This document shows positions 55,105 to 63,157 of a DNA stretch of 64,000 nucleotides, in pieces. The first letter of the stretch is position 1, and each line of letters starts with the position of its first letter. This stretch comes from Gardnerella coleohominis (GTDB lineage: Bacteria; Actinomycetota; Actinomycetes; Actinomycetales; Bifidobacteriaceae): assembly GCF_002896555.1 (NCBI RefSeq), contig NZ_MNLH01000001.1, forward strand, positions 372,001 to 436,000. The letters run 5' to 3'. The position numbers and the translations under genes are program-made. The notes under the pieces were generated by a model, which did no database searches, had not been told where the DNA came from, and worked only from the letters and a program-made list of their open reading frames with translations.

Positions 55105-56310
55105 ATGGAACAAATGTCAAGCAATAGCAATAATGAAGTGCAGAACAAAGAGCAAGAGCAGAAGCATGAGAAGCTGCAGAAACGCTTGTTGGCTGCGGGC
55201 GTGGCTGGAGCGGTAGCGTTGATTGGCTTTACGGTGTTCAAGGGGCCGCGTGAGTTTGTTGGTGGTGTGGTGAACCGAGTTAGCTGGTTCTTTCAGGGGC
55301 GCGATGAAAATGGCATTCCCAAAAAAGGCTACTACTCTACTTGGTCACGCAAAGATTTAGAGGGAAATGGTTTGCGTGCTTACAATCCTAATACCGATAA
55401 AGATAAGTTTGACAAGAATGGCTTTGAGCGAGAGCTTAATATGCCGGAAAATTATGTTTCCAACAGTCGGATAGTGGTAGAAACTAGCGCCGAGAAGGGG
55501 CAGTTTGGCCCAATTCTTAAAAACGGCGTGGTAGATAGCGACGTTGACGAGGCTGCCATGAAAGCGGCGTATGTAAGTTATTGTAAAGCTGGCCAGGAAT
55601 ATGGCTCGCCAGAGGTATCGCGGAGCTTTAATGAGCATGAAGGGGCTACTAAAAGACAGAAAACATTTTTGACCGATGCAGCAAGCCGCTTTGATGGACA
55701 ATATGATGCATTGTGCGATGTGGAGCAAAAAACACCAATTGAGCCGGATTTACTATTGGTGAAATATTTTCAAAACATATCTCGGAGCGATGGTAGCTCG
55801 CTTTATGTTGATAAAAACGGTAATCCGGTGACTCTGAATGAGTCAGCACACCGCGATAGCTTAATTAGCGTGGCGCGGTATATGCTGTACAAGCAAGGAT
55901 TTTCAAAAGTTCAAGTGACGCCGGGTGGTGTGATAGGCACTTCGATGGTTCTTAGCAATAGGGATGACAATGGAAATTATTGGACTGGTGCTATTACTGA
56001 GATTGTTGTGCCATCAAAGACTGATCCAAATAAGTTTGATGTATATTCCGACTATATTTATCTGCCGTATTACTTTAGGTTTTATGGCCGGCTGTTAAGC
56101 TTTAATGAAGATGATGGCAATAAGATGATAAGCATAGGTGGAGAGATGTTAATTGAACATACAAATATGTTGCGTGATAAAAATAAGCACTTGATGCCAT
56201 TTCGAATTGTGGCCCACAACGTTGAGCGACCGTTGAGCGATGAACATAAAATGACCGGTCCGGATTATAAAAGTGAGCTGGATCATATTGCCGATAAATT
56301 CAAAGGCTAA
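55105..56310 (+). CDS. Surface protein, paralog 2
   Basis: About 401 residues: charged Gln/Lys N-terminus, one transmembrane helix near 30-48 (LLAAGVAGAVALIGFTVF), then an extracellular domain homologous to that of the previous protein (SAEKGQFGPILKN, AHRDSLISVARYMLYKQGF, DPNKFDVYSDYIYLP). ATGs at 55094, 55099 and 55105 are close; 55105 or 55099 is likely. Ends in a strong terminator. The two genes form an operon of a family I cannot name. Confidence 0.65.
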   Translation: MEQMSSNSNNEVQNKEQEQKHEKLQKRLLAAGVAGAVALIGFTVFKGPREFVGGVVNRVSWFFQGRDENGIPKKGYYSTWSRKDLEGNGLRAYNPNTDKDKFDKNGFERELNMPENYVSNSRIVVETSAEKGQFGPILKNGVVDSDVDEAAMKAAYVSYCKAGQEYGSPEVSRSFNEHEGATKRQKTFLTDAASRFDGQYDALCDVEQKTPIEPDLLLVKYFQNISRSDGSSLYVDKNGNPVTLNESAHRDSLISVARYMLYKQGFSKVQVTPGGVIGTSMVLSNRDDNGNYWTGAITEIVVPSKTDPNKFDVYSDYIYLPYYFRFYGRLLSFNEDDGNKMISIGGEMLIEHTNMLRDKNKHLMPFRIVAHNVERPLSDEHKMTGPDYKSELDHIADKFKG

Positions 56311-56315
56311 TATTT

Positions 56316-56357
56316 AAAATAAATCACCACCTAACAGAGGTGGCGATTTATTTTTTC
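56316..56357 (+). terminator. Terminator after paralog 2
   Basis: AAATAAATC.CCACCT pairs with AGGTGG.GATTTATTT, followed by TTTC. Strong Rho-independent terminator. Confidence 0.92.
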
Positions 56358-56399
56358 ATTGACTATTTCGTGCGATTTTTTGCTACACGCCTAAGAGTT

Positions 56400-56575
56400 G
56401 TTCTTTGCGTTGAAAGCGCACTGTGCTTTCAACTTTGAGCAAGCTCGGCGCTCCGAGTTGCCTTCGCGCGCTACGCTTTAAGCGCTCAAGCAGGTCGTTG
56501 CGCTGCGTTAGTGTCTGATTTTGCTCGTTTTAAGACACTGGCGCAGTATGGTTTCTGCGTGGGCGCGAATGTCTC
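56400..56575. repeat. Mosaic intergenic repeat (three dyads)
   Basis: Contains GTTGAAAGC/GCTTTCAAC dyad, AGCAAGCTCGGCGCTCCGAG (also reversed at about 60030-60053), a reversed CGACGACCTGCTTGAGC-like block, and GTGTCTGATTTTG...AGACAC hairpin at 56511-56538, repeated at 58168-58195. Confidence 0.6.
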
Positions 56576-56584
56576 TGTTTTGCG

Positions 56585-56698
56585 AAGTAGCCATTAAGTG
56601 CAGATTTGCAGCGATTGGCTACTTTGGGATATTGAGAGTTTAAATTATCCAGATTATAATAGTAGCCATTAAGTGCAAAATTGCAGCGATTGGCTACT
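56585..56698. repeat. Two AGTAGCCA dyads
   Basis: AGTAGCCA ... TGGCTACT at 56586-56623 and 56661-56698, with a shared middle (AAGTGCA ... TTGCAGCGAT). Related single arms occur near 52809, 58230 and 60155. Lies just upstream of the third DUF4143 gene. Confidence 0.8.
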
Positions 56699-56838
56699 TT
56701 GGGATTGGCTAGTTATGCATACTTGTTGCAGTGCTTGCGGAAAGATTTGTGTAACGATAGTAGCAATAAAAAGATTTGCATATCAATATCGCAGTGCCTC
56801 CGCGCGTTTGCACAATACTTATTGAAAGGATGCTAAAT

Positions 56839-58101
56839 ATGCCTGTTAAAGAAATAAAAAGAGACTATTATATCCAAAAGCTCGATTCGGCGAAAAATAA
56901 TGGTCTTATCAAGGTAATATCTGGCATGCGCAGATGCGGTAAAACGTATATTTTAATGAAACTATTTTATGACCATTTGATTGCGGATGGTGTAGAAGAT
57001 AATCATATTATTCGCATAGCATTGGACGATAGAAGAAATAAAGACTTGCGTAATCCTGATAATATTCTTGCGCATGTTGATGAGCTTCTGAAAGACGATA
57101 ATACATACTATCTGTTTATTGATGAAGTTCAAATGATGGACGATTTTGTAGATGTGCTTAATAGTTTTCTGCATATTAGTAATCTAGATGTTTACGTTAG
57201 CGGTAGTAATTCTAAATTCCTTTCGTCGGATATAGTTACAGAATTTAGAGGAAGAAGCGATCAGATTAGAATTTACCCTCTTTCGTTTTCTGAATTCATG
57301 TCTATTAATGAAAAAGATGAGCGAGATGCTTGGGAAGAATATTGGAGATTTGGTGGTCTTCCTCAAGTTGTTTTAATGGAAAGCGATGAGCAAAAACGCG
57401 AGTTCCTTCAATCAGTTTTTGAAAACACTTATAAAAGAGATATTCTTGATCGTCATGCAATACGGAAAAGAAGTGAACTTGATGATGTTACTAGAGTAAT
57501 CGCTTCTTCTATTGGCGCTTTAACTAGCACTAGAAAAATCGTCCAAACGTTTAAATCTGTTTCACAGGTTTCGACTACAAGAACGACTGTTGAGAGATAT
57601 ATCTCTTATTTAGAAGATTCGTTCCTTTTAGAGAGTGCTATTCGATATGACATTAAAGGCAGGAAGTATATAGGTAGTCCTGTGAAGTATTATTTTACGG
57701 ATCTTGGTGTGAGGAATGCGTTGCTTGGCTTTAGGCAGATGGAAGAAACTCACATAATGGAAAATGTTATTTACAATGAGTTAAAACGTCTTGGTTACAA
57801 GGTGGATGTTGGTAGTGTGCAAGTTAGTGAAGTGAATAAAAATGGTAAATCGGTTCGCAAGCAAACGGAAGTTGATTTTGTTGTAAATATGGCAGATCAA
57901 AGATTTTATATTCAATCTGCACTTGCGTTACCTACTAGAGAGAAGACGTTGCAAGAAGAGAAATCTTTGATGAATATTAGTGATGCGTTCCGTAAGATTA
58001 TTCTTGTTGGTGGGAGCGTAAAGCCTTGGCATACTGAGGAAGGCGTTCTTGTATTGGGATTGCTGAATTTCCTTCTTAATCCTGAAACTATTTACATGTA
58101 A
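56839..58101 (+). CDS. AAA ATPase with DUF4143 domain, third copy
   Basis: About 420 residues. Walker A ISGMRRCGKTYILM near residue 29, Walker B YYLFIDEVQMMDDF near 90, HTH region RKIVQTFKSVSQVS, and DUF4143 with TEVDFVVNMADQRFYIQSALA near 350. ATG 56839 follows GAAAGGA by nine bases; ATG 56830 is in frame. Followed by an intergenic repeat region then AbiE. Confidence 0.88.
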   Translation: MPVKEIKRDYYIQKLDSAKNNGLIKVISGMRRCGKTYILMKLFYDHLIADGVEDNHIIRIALDDRRNKDLRNPDNILAHVDELLKDDNTYYLFIDEVQMMDDFVDVLNSFLHISNLDVYVSGSNSKFLSSDIVTEFRGRSDQIRIYPLSFSEFMSINEKDERDAWEEYWRFGGLPQVVLMESDEQKREFLQSVFENTYKRDILDRHAIRKRSELDDVTRVIASSIGALTSTRKIVQTFKSVSQVSTTRTTVERYISYLEDSFLLESAIRYDIKGRKYIGSPVKYYFTDLGVRNALLGFRQMEETHIMENVIYNELKRLGYKVDVGSVQVSEVNKNGKSVRKQTEVDFVVNMADQRFYIQSALALPTREKTLQEEKSLMNISDAFRKIILVGGSVKPWHTEEGVLVLGLLNFLLNPETIYM

Positions 58102-58328
58102 GGATTTGTGATTTTTACAGCTGAGATGTCGCAAGTAGCCATTAAGCGCAAAATTGTTTCTGCACGCGTGTCTGATTTTGTTCGTTTTAAGACACTGGCG
58201 CAGTATGGTTTCTGCGCGAATGTCTGATTTTGGCTACTTTGTGGTTTGGCTGATCTGTGTTTTGGCTACTTTGCAGTTTGGCTATTTTGTTATTTGTAAC
58301 TTTGAGATTTGCTTGTGTATTTGATACG

Positions 58329-58362
58329 TTTACGCTGATATAATATATGAAATCAGCGTAAA
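58329..58362. promoter_or_regulatory. 11-bp dyad with TATAAT (probable AbiE operator)
   Basis: TTTACGCTGAT (58329-58339) and ATCAGCGTAAA (58352-58362) are perfect inverted arms around TATAATATATGA-like sequence; further half sites AGCGTAAAT at 58404. No clear -35. Likely operator/promoter for the AbiE operon (ATG 58494). Confidence 0.65.
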
Positions 58363-58493
58363 TGTGTCATAAAGTATTGCTGTGCTGTAATCACAGAATT
58401 CTATTAGCGTAAATCGTGATAGTAATCGTGATAGTAGTAGGATAGTGAAATTTAATATAATTCATCCAATCGTGCTAATATAAGTTACAATAT

Positions 58494-59099
58494 ATGCACG
58501 AAAGGACGGTGGCTATTATCGCTACATTATTAAACGCTAATGGTAACAATATGCTTACTTTAAAAGAAGCAAAATCTTGCGGATTGTCAAAATACAAGTT
58601 TTATAAATTTGTTAAAGATAATGAACTAGAACAGTTAAGCGGTGGAATATACGCGTCTAAAGACTCGTGGGTAGATGAGTTACTTCTTATTCATAAGCGT
58701 TCACCGTCTGCTGTTTTTTCTCACGACGAAGCTTTCTTTTATCATGGATTAGTTGATATGGAGCCAATTACTCACACTATTACTGTTTACAGTGGCTTTA
58801 ATGCTCATCGGCTGAAAGCGTCGTGCAATGTGAAAGTTTATAGCGTAAAAAAGGAATTGCTTGAAGTTGGAAAGATTTTAGTCACTGATAATCTCGGTAA
58901 TAAAGTACCAATGTATAATCTTGAAAGAACTGTCTGTGACGCGTTTAGAAGCAGAAATTTAATTGAAATTCAAGAATTTAATACAATCTTGAAATCCTAT
59001 ATTGCTAGACCAGACAAAGATCTTAATTTGTTGATGGAATATGCGAAACTTTTTAAAGTAAACAATGTTGTTCGCAAGTATTTTGAGGTGTTACTGTAA
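58494..59099 (+). CDS. abiEi: AbiEi, type IV TA antitoxin/regulator
   Basis: 201 residues. N-terminal winged helix (LTLKEAKSCGLSKYKFYKFVKDN; LEQLSGGIYA) and the conserved AVFSHDEAFFYHGLVD and LERTVCDAF motifs of AbiEi. Represses its own operon and antagonises AbiEii, in the abortive phage infection system. ATG 58494 is the upstream in-frame start with only weak ribosome binding; GTG 58509 is a possible alternative. Confidence 0.92.
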   Translation: MHERTVAIIATLLNANGNNMLTLKEAKSCGLSKYKFYKFVKDNELEQLSGGIYASKDSWVDELLLIHKRSPSAVFSHDEAFFYHGLVDMEPITHTITVYSGFNAHRLKASCNVKVYSVKKELLEVGKILVTDNLGNKVPMYNLERTVCDAFRSRNLIEIQEFNTILKSYIARPDKDLNLLMEYAKLFKVNNVVRKYFEVLL

Positions 59100-59939
59100 A
59101 TGGGTTTAACGGATGCGCAAATAAGAGGTAGAATCAAAAACCTCGCCGAACAAAATAACGCAGATCCTCGTGTGCTGATGCGTCTTTACATGATGGAACG
59201 CTACTTAGAGCGTATGTCAGTTTCAAAATATCGCAATAATTTTATTGTAAAAGGCGGTGTTTTAGTAACGTCTTTGCTTGGTATTTCTATGCGATCAACT
59301 ATGGATATAGATACGACTATTCAAAATTATGATTTGTCTCTCGAGAATACGAAAAAAATGATTGAGGATATATCTCGTATAGACATAGACGATGGAGTTG
59401 ATTTTACTATTAAAAGCGTAATGAAGATTATGGATGATATGGAATATCCAGGTATTCGTTTTGCGCTTGATTCGCGTATTGGAAGAATGATAACGCCAAT
59501 AAAAATTGATGTTTCTACTGGAGCTACTATTACACCACGCGCAATTAAGTATGACTATAAGTTGATGTTGGAAGACCGTTCTATTTCTATTCTTTCTTAC
59601 AATATTGAAACAGTGTTTGCGGAAAAGCTACAAACCATTTTATCGCGCGGAATTCTTAATACGCGTATGAGGGATTTTTATGACATTCACGTGCTACTTG
59701 TTTCACATAAAAGAGAGGTAGATAGGGAGATTCTTAAGCGTGCTTTTCATGCAACTTGTGAAAATCGTAAAACTGAAAATATTATAGATAATATTAAATC
59801 TATTTATGAAAGTATTGCTTGTGATGAGAGACTTTCTTTATTGTGGTTGTCATATCAGCGTAAATATTCCTACGCTAAAGACATCGATTTTAGCAGTGTG
59901 TTACTAAGTTTGGATGCATTGTTGAAATTGCTTGAATAG
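59100..59939 (+). CDS. abiEii: AbiEii nucleotidyltransferase toxin
   Basis: 279 residues. The nucleotidyltransferase core shows FIVKGGVLVTSLLGI then STMDIDTTI (GG...DxD) near residues 48-70 and FAEKLQTILSRG, RDFYDIHVLL motifs of AbiEii. ATG immediately follows the AbiEi stop. Known AbiE systems give phage resistance by toxin activation. Confidence 0.93.
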   Translation: MGLTDAQIRGRIKNLAEQNNADPRVLMRLYMMERYLERMSVSKYRNNFIVKGGVLVTSLLGISMRSTMDIDTTIQNYDLSLENTKKMIEDISRIDIDDGVDFTIKSVMKIMDDMEYPGIRFALDSRIGRMITPIKIDVSTGATITPRAIKYDYKLMLEDRSISILSYNIETVFAEKLQTILSRGILNTRMRDFYDIHVLLVSHKREVDREILKRAFHATCENRKTENIIDNIKSIYESIACDERLSLLWLSYQRKYSYAKDIDFSSVLLSLDALLKLLE

Positions 59940-60336
59940 AATTTTGCATTAAGATACTTGAAGTAATTGCTGGCTTTTCTAAATCATTGTGGTTGCGCGA
60001 CGACCTGCCTAAGCACTGCGATATAGCGTGCGAAGGCAACTCGGAGCGCCGAGCTTGCTTAGGGTTGAAAGTCCAGTGGACTTTCAATGCAAGCGAGGTA
60101 TGTCTTCGTTAGTAAAGACGAAGGCAGGGCCACTTTGTGGGTTTAGGTATTTGCAGCGATTGGCTACTTTAGAATTGTCTGACTGTTGGGTTTGGCTACG
60201 TTCTGGGTTGTGTCGATGAAGAAAATTGCCGTAAATGGCAAAAATCTTCATTTCGATTGGCAACTTTGTGATTTTTGTGCGATAATGCGCATGCTGGTAT
60301 GTAAAATTGAATGGCTTGCATGACGGAGCTGATTGT
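59940..60336. repeat. Mosaic intergenic repeat
   Basis: Includes GCGACGACCTGCCTAAGCACT (59998), GGCAACTCGGAGCGCCGAGC (60033), TTGAAAGTCCA/TGGACTTTCAA hairpin, and GCAGCGATTGGCTACTTT (60153), all shared with other intergenic regions in the window. No gene. Confidence 0.6.
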
Positions 60337-61158
60337 ATGACAGAATATGATTTGCCGATTTTAGAGTATGATTCCGATAAAAGTGCAGTTTTAATGCCAA
60401 ATCACGATGATATTGCTGTTCAGCTACCATCTAAAGCGGTTTTTGCTTTTTTGGGCGATGAAATCGATAAGTATGCTTTAAGTAAGAAAGCTACGGTTGT
60501 AACAAATTTTGAATCTGCAACTAAAGTGTATCCGATATATGTTTTGGAAGAAAAAGTAAAGAAAAAAATAGAGGATAAAGTAAGAGAAAATACAAACAGC
60601 GAAGTAGTAGAAGAAACGCAAAAAATCTGCTTAGTGCAGGCTCCAGTTGGCGCTCCTGCCGCTGTTCAGATCTTAGATTGGTTGATTTCTTACGGCGTTA
60701 GGGAAGTTGTTAGTGCTGGTTCTTGCGGATCGTTAGTTGATTATGCGGAAAACGTTTTTCTGGTTCCGTATAAAGCTTTAAGGGATGAGGGGACTTCTTA
60801 TCATTATTTGCCTCCAAGTCGTTATGTTGATGTTTCAGAGAGTTCGAGGCGTGCTATTTTGCAAACCTTGCAGGCGCATAATTTGCCTTATCATGAAGTT
60901 AAAACGTGGACTACGGATGGATTTTTCCGTGAGACTAAGACGAAAGTTGCTAATCGTAAGCAGGAGGGATGCGCGGTTGTTGAAATGGAGTGTTCTGCTT
61001 TAGCGGCTTGTGCGCAAATGCGTGGGATTGTCTGGGGTGAGATTCTTTACACTGCAGATACTTTGCACGATGTTGAAAATTACGATGAGCGTAATTGGGG
61101 TGGGGATTCTAAAGCTTATGCGCTTGAGCTTTGTATTGAAGCTGCGTTGCGTATTTGA
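60337..61158 (+). CDS. Nucleoside phosphorylase (PNP/UDP family)
   Basis: 273 residues. Phosphorolyses purine or uridine nucleosides. Motifs: VSAGSCGSLVDYA near residue 128, TWTTDGFFRETK near 195 and VVEMECSALAACA near 217 (nucleoside-binding Glu-Met-Glu). Specificity cannot be read by eye. ATG 60337 follows GGAG; an earlier in-frame ATG (60307) lacks a site. Solitary, then an array of dyads. Confidence 0.88.
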   Translation: MTEYDLPILEYDSDKSAVLMPNHDDIAVQLPSKAVFAFLGDEIDKYALSKKATVVTNFESATKVYPIYVLEEKVKKKIEDKVRENTNSEVVEETQKICLVQAPVGAPAAVQILDWLISYGVREVVSAGSCGSLVDYAENVFLVPYKALRDEGTSYHYLPPSRYVDVSESSRRAILQTLQAHNLPYHEVKTWTTDGFFRETKTKVANRKQEGCAVVEMECSALAACAQMRGIVWGEILYTADTLHDVENYDERNWGGDSKAYALELCIEAALRI

Positions 61159-61172
61159 TTTTTGCGATCTAA

Positions 61173-61422
61173 GTAAACAAAATCAAGAACCCTTCCCCGA
61201 TTTTGTTTACCAATATGCCCAATAAGTAAACAAAATCAAGAACCCTTCCCCGATTTTGTGTACTTATGTACCCTCTAAGTCCACAAAATCAAGAACGTTT
61301 CCCTGATTTTGTTTACCAACACGCCCAATAAGTAAACAAAATCAAGAACGTTTCCCCTATTTTGTGTACTTATGTACCCTCTATGTCCACAAAATCAAGA
61401 ACGTTTCCACGATTTTGTGTAC
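61173..61422. repeat. Array of five 38-bp dyads with 15-bp spacers
   Basis: Units start at 61173, 61226, 61279, 61332 and 61385, each 38 bp (GTAAACAAAATC or GTCCACAAAATC ... GATTTTGTTTAC/GTGTAC), separated by exactly 15 bp (period 53). Spacers alternate between two sequences (CAATATGCCCAATAA-type and TTATGTACCCTCTAA-type), giving a 106-bp higher-order period. Lies between two convergent genes. Confidence 0.95.
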
Positions 61423-61449
61423 TTAGTGGCGCTGTGGATGAGCGCGAAA

Positions 61450-62868
61450 TTATTTAGCTAGAATTGCGGATACGTCTGTTGGGTATCCCATTGAGTAAGC
61501 GCGCAAAAGCCTTGAGATTACGAGTTTCGCTAGAATATTGTGCAATTCGTTATTTACCTCTTTTATAGAAGACTTTTTCAGATTGATAGATGAGGAATCT
61601 GACTTGTGAGAGGGATCTGACTTGTGAGAGGGATCTGACTTGTGAGAGGGATCTGCAGTTTTGCCGCTCTTGGAGGAGTTATCTGAATTGGAGGAGTTGT
61701 CTGAATTGGCATAGTCGTAATCTGCTTCTGGAATCTCACTTTTAGCGTCATATCCAGTAAATGCAAAATTTTCGTTTAAAGCTGCAAGTTCTGTTCGCGC
61801 GCAATCCATATAGACAATTGCCTCAACTTTAAGATTCTTTCCAGTAGCAGTGTCTTTTGCTTTTTGCGAATCCAATGACTCGAATGGGAAATCATATGTT
61901 TTTTTGCGAATATCCTTGCCTTTTCCGGCAAAATGCATGAAAGTATCAGATATGCTTGCCGCGTTTTCGCCTTTTTTAAACAAATCTCGGTCTTTTTGAT
62001 TTGAGGCGAGCGTTTGCAAAATAAAAGCAAGTTGATCCTCTCCAAGTGCTGCTCGCGCGATAGGTGCGTGCGTCAAACGTAAGCTTTCGTGATCGTGCGC
62101 AAATTTTCGTATAGCTTCAAACATGTGTGTTTCCGCTTCGTCTGCAACGCGCGTTAAGCGATCGGATGGGGTTTGTGAAGCGTAAGATTTTTTAGAATCT
62201 GAATCGTCTGATTTATTTTTTGAATTTTCAGGATTCTCTGCAAATTCTTTAGATGAGTTTTCGGATGAGTTATTAGACGAGTCCTCAGCAAAGTCTTTAG
62301 ATGAGTTTTCGGAAAAGTCCTTCGTAAATTCTTCGGCAAAATCTTTGGCAAAATCGCTGTTATTTTGTATTAGTTTTACTGTTATTTGTGTGCTTTTTAC
62401 TATTCCTTCAGCAAATCTACTCGGGCACTGTTCTGCGACTATTTGCCAAGCTTTAGCGGTTTGTTTGAGCAATGAGTAATTTAATTGCGCGGATTTTTCT
62501 GTTTTTGAGGAAGCGTTGTTGGCAGTGCTGTTGTCAGAATTATTGGCAGAATTTTTGGCAGAGTTTTCGGTATCGTTGCTTTTATCGGTTTTTCCAGTAT
62601 CACTGCTCGCATTATTAGCGTTCTCTGTATCATTACTCGAGCTATTAGCATCTATATATTTTTGATTTTTTTGAGCTATACGATAGGCGCTCGCGCAAAG
62701 GCTGGATTTTGCTGAGGACTGTTCAAGTGCCTTTTGATCTATTCGAACATTATTACATGCAGATAGTGAAAGTACGATTCCGCAGCAAAAGACTACTGAA
62801 ATAACGGTTTTAGCTGTACTTTTTGCTTTGCGTATTGAATCCTTTAACAAAACTTTAAGTGTCTGCAT
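61450..62868 (-). CDS. Ser/Asn/Asp-rich lipoprotein
   Basis: 472 residues. N-terminal charged region and hydrophobic helix end in a lipobox LSAC (Cys near residue 38), so the protein is lipid-anchored. Low-complexity runs include ASSDTGKTDKSND, SENSSKDFAED repeats and three DPSHKS copies from an 18-bp DNA repeat (61605-61650). A more ordered part lies at about 265-370 (APIARAALGEDQLAFI). Function unknown. Start ATG 62868 has no clear ribosome site. Confidence 0.75.
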   Translation of the reverse strand: MQTLKVLLKDSIRKAKSTAKTVISVVFCCGIVLSLSACNNVRIDQKALEQSSAKSSLCASAYRIAQKNQKYIDANSSSNDTENANNASSDTGKTDKSNDTENSAKNSANNSDNSTANNASSKTEKSAQLNYSLLKQTAKAWQIVAEQCPSRFAEGIVKSTQITVKLIQNNSDFAKDFAEEFTKDFSENSSKDFAEDSSNNSSENSSKEFAENPENSKNKSDDSDSKKSYASQTPSDRLTRVADEAETHMFEAIRKFAHDHESLRLTHAPIARAALGEDQLAFILQTLASNQKDRDLFKKGENAASISDTFMHFAGKGKDIRKKTYDFPFESLDSQKAKDTATGKNLKVEAIVYMDCARTELAALNENFAFTGYDAKSEIPEADYDYANSDNSSNSDNSSKSGKTADPSHKSDPSHKSDPSHKSDSSSINLKKSSIKEVNNELHNILAKLVISRLLRAYSMGYPTDVSAILAK

Positions 62869-63157
62869 AATCTAATAGAATAAGCAACGAGTGTGACCAA
62901 TGCGGAGTTTTTAGATTTTCAACATCAAATGATGTCTAAAATTATCTCTTAAATTATGGAAATACTTAAAAATTATGCTTGTTTTTATAATAAAGCTGTT
63001 TAATTACGTAAATTGTATAGATTTTATGTAATTAGACTGAAAAAGTGTTGATTATAGAAATATGGCGTAATTGAAGATTTATAAATACAAATGAAAATTC
63101 ATAACTACAAATAATTATAAGTGAATTATAAGTTAAATATACGAGAGGACGTGCACG
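62869..63157. promoter_or_regulatory. Divergent promoter region, lipoprotein/nusA
   Basis: 289 bp AT-rich DNA. CGAGAGG precedes nusA ATG by 9 bases. No other feature detected. Confidence 0.5.

Noticed and set aside
61173-61422. CRISPR array
   Set aside because: Spacers are not unique (two sequences alternate), units are long dyads, and no cas genes are in the window.
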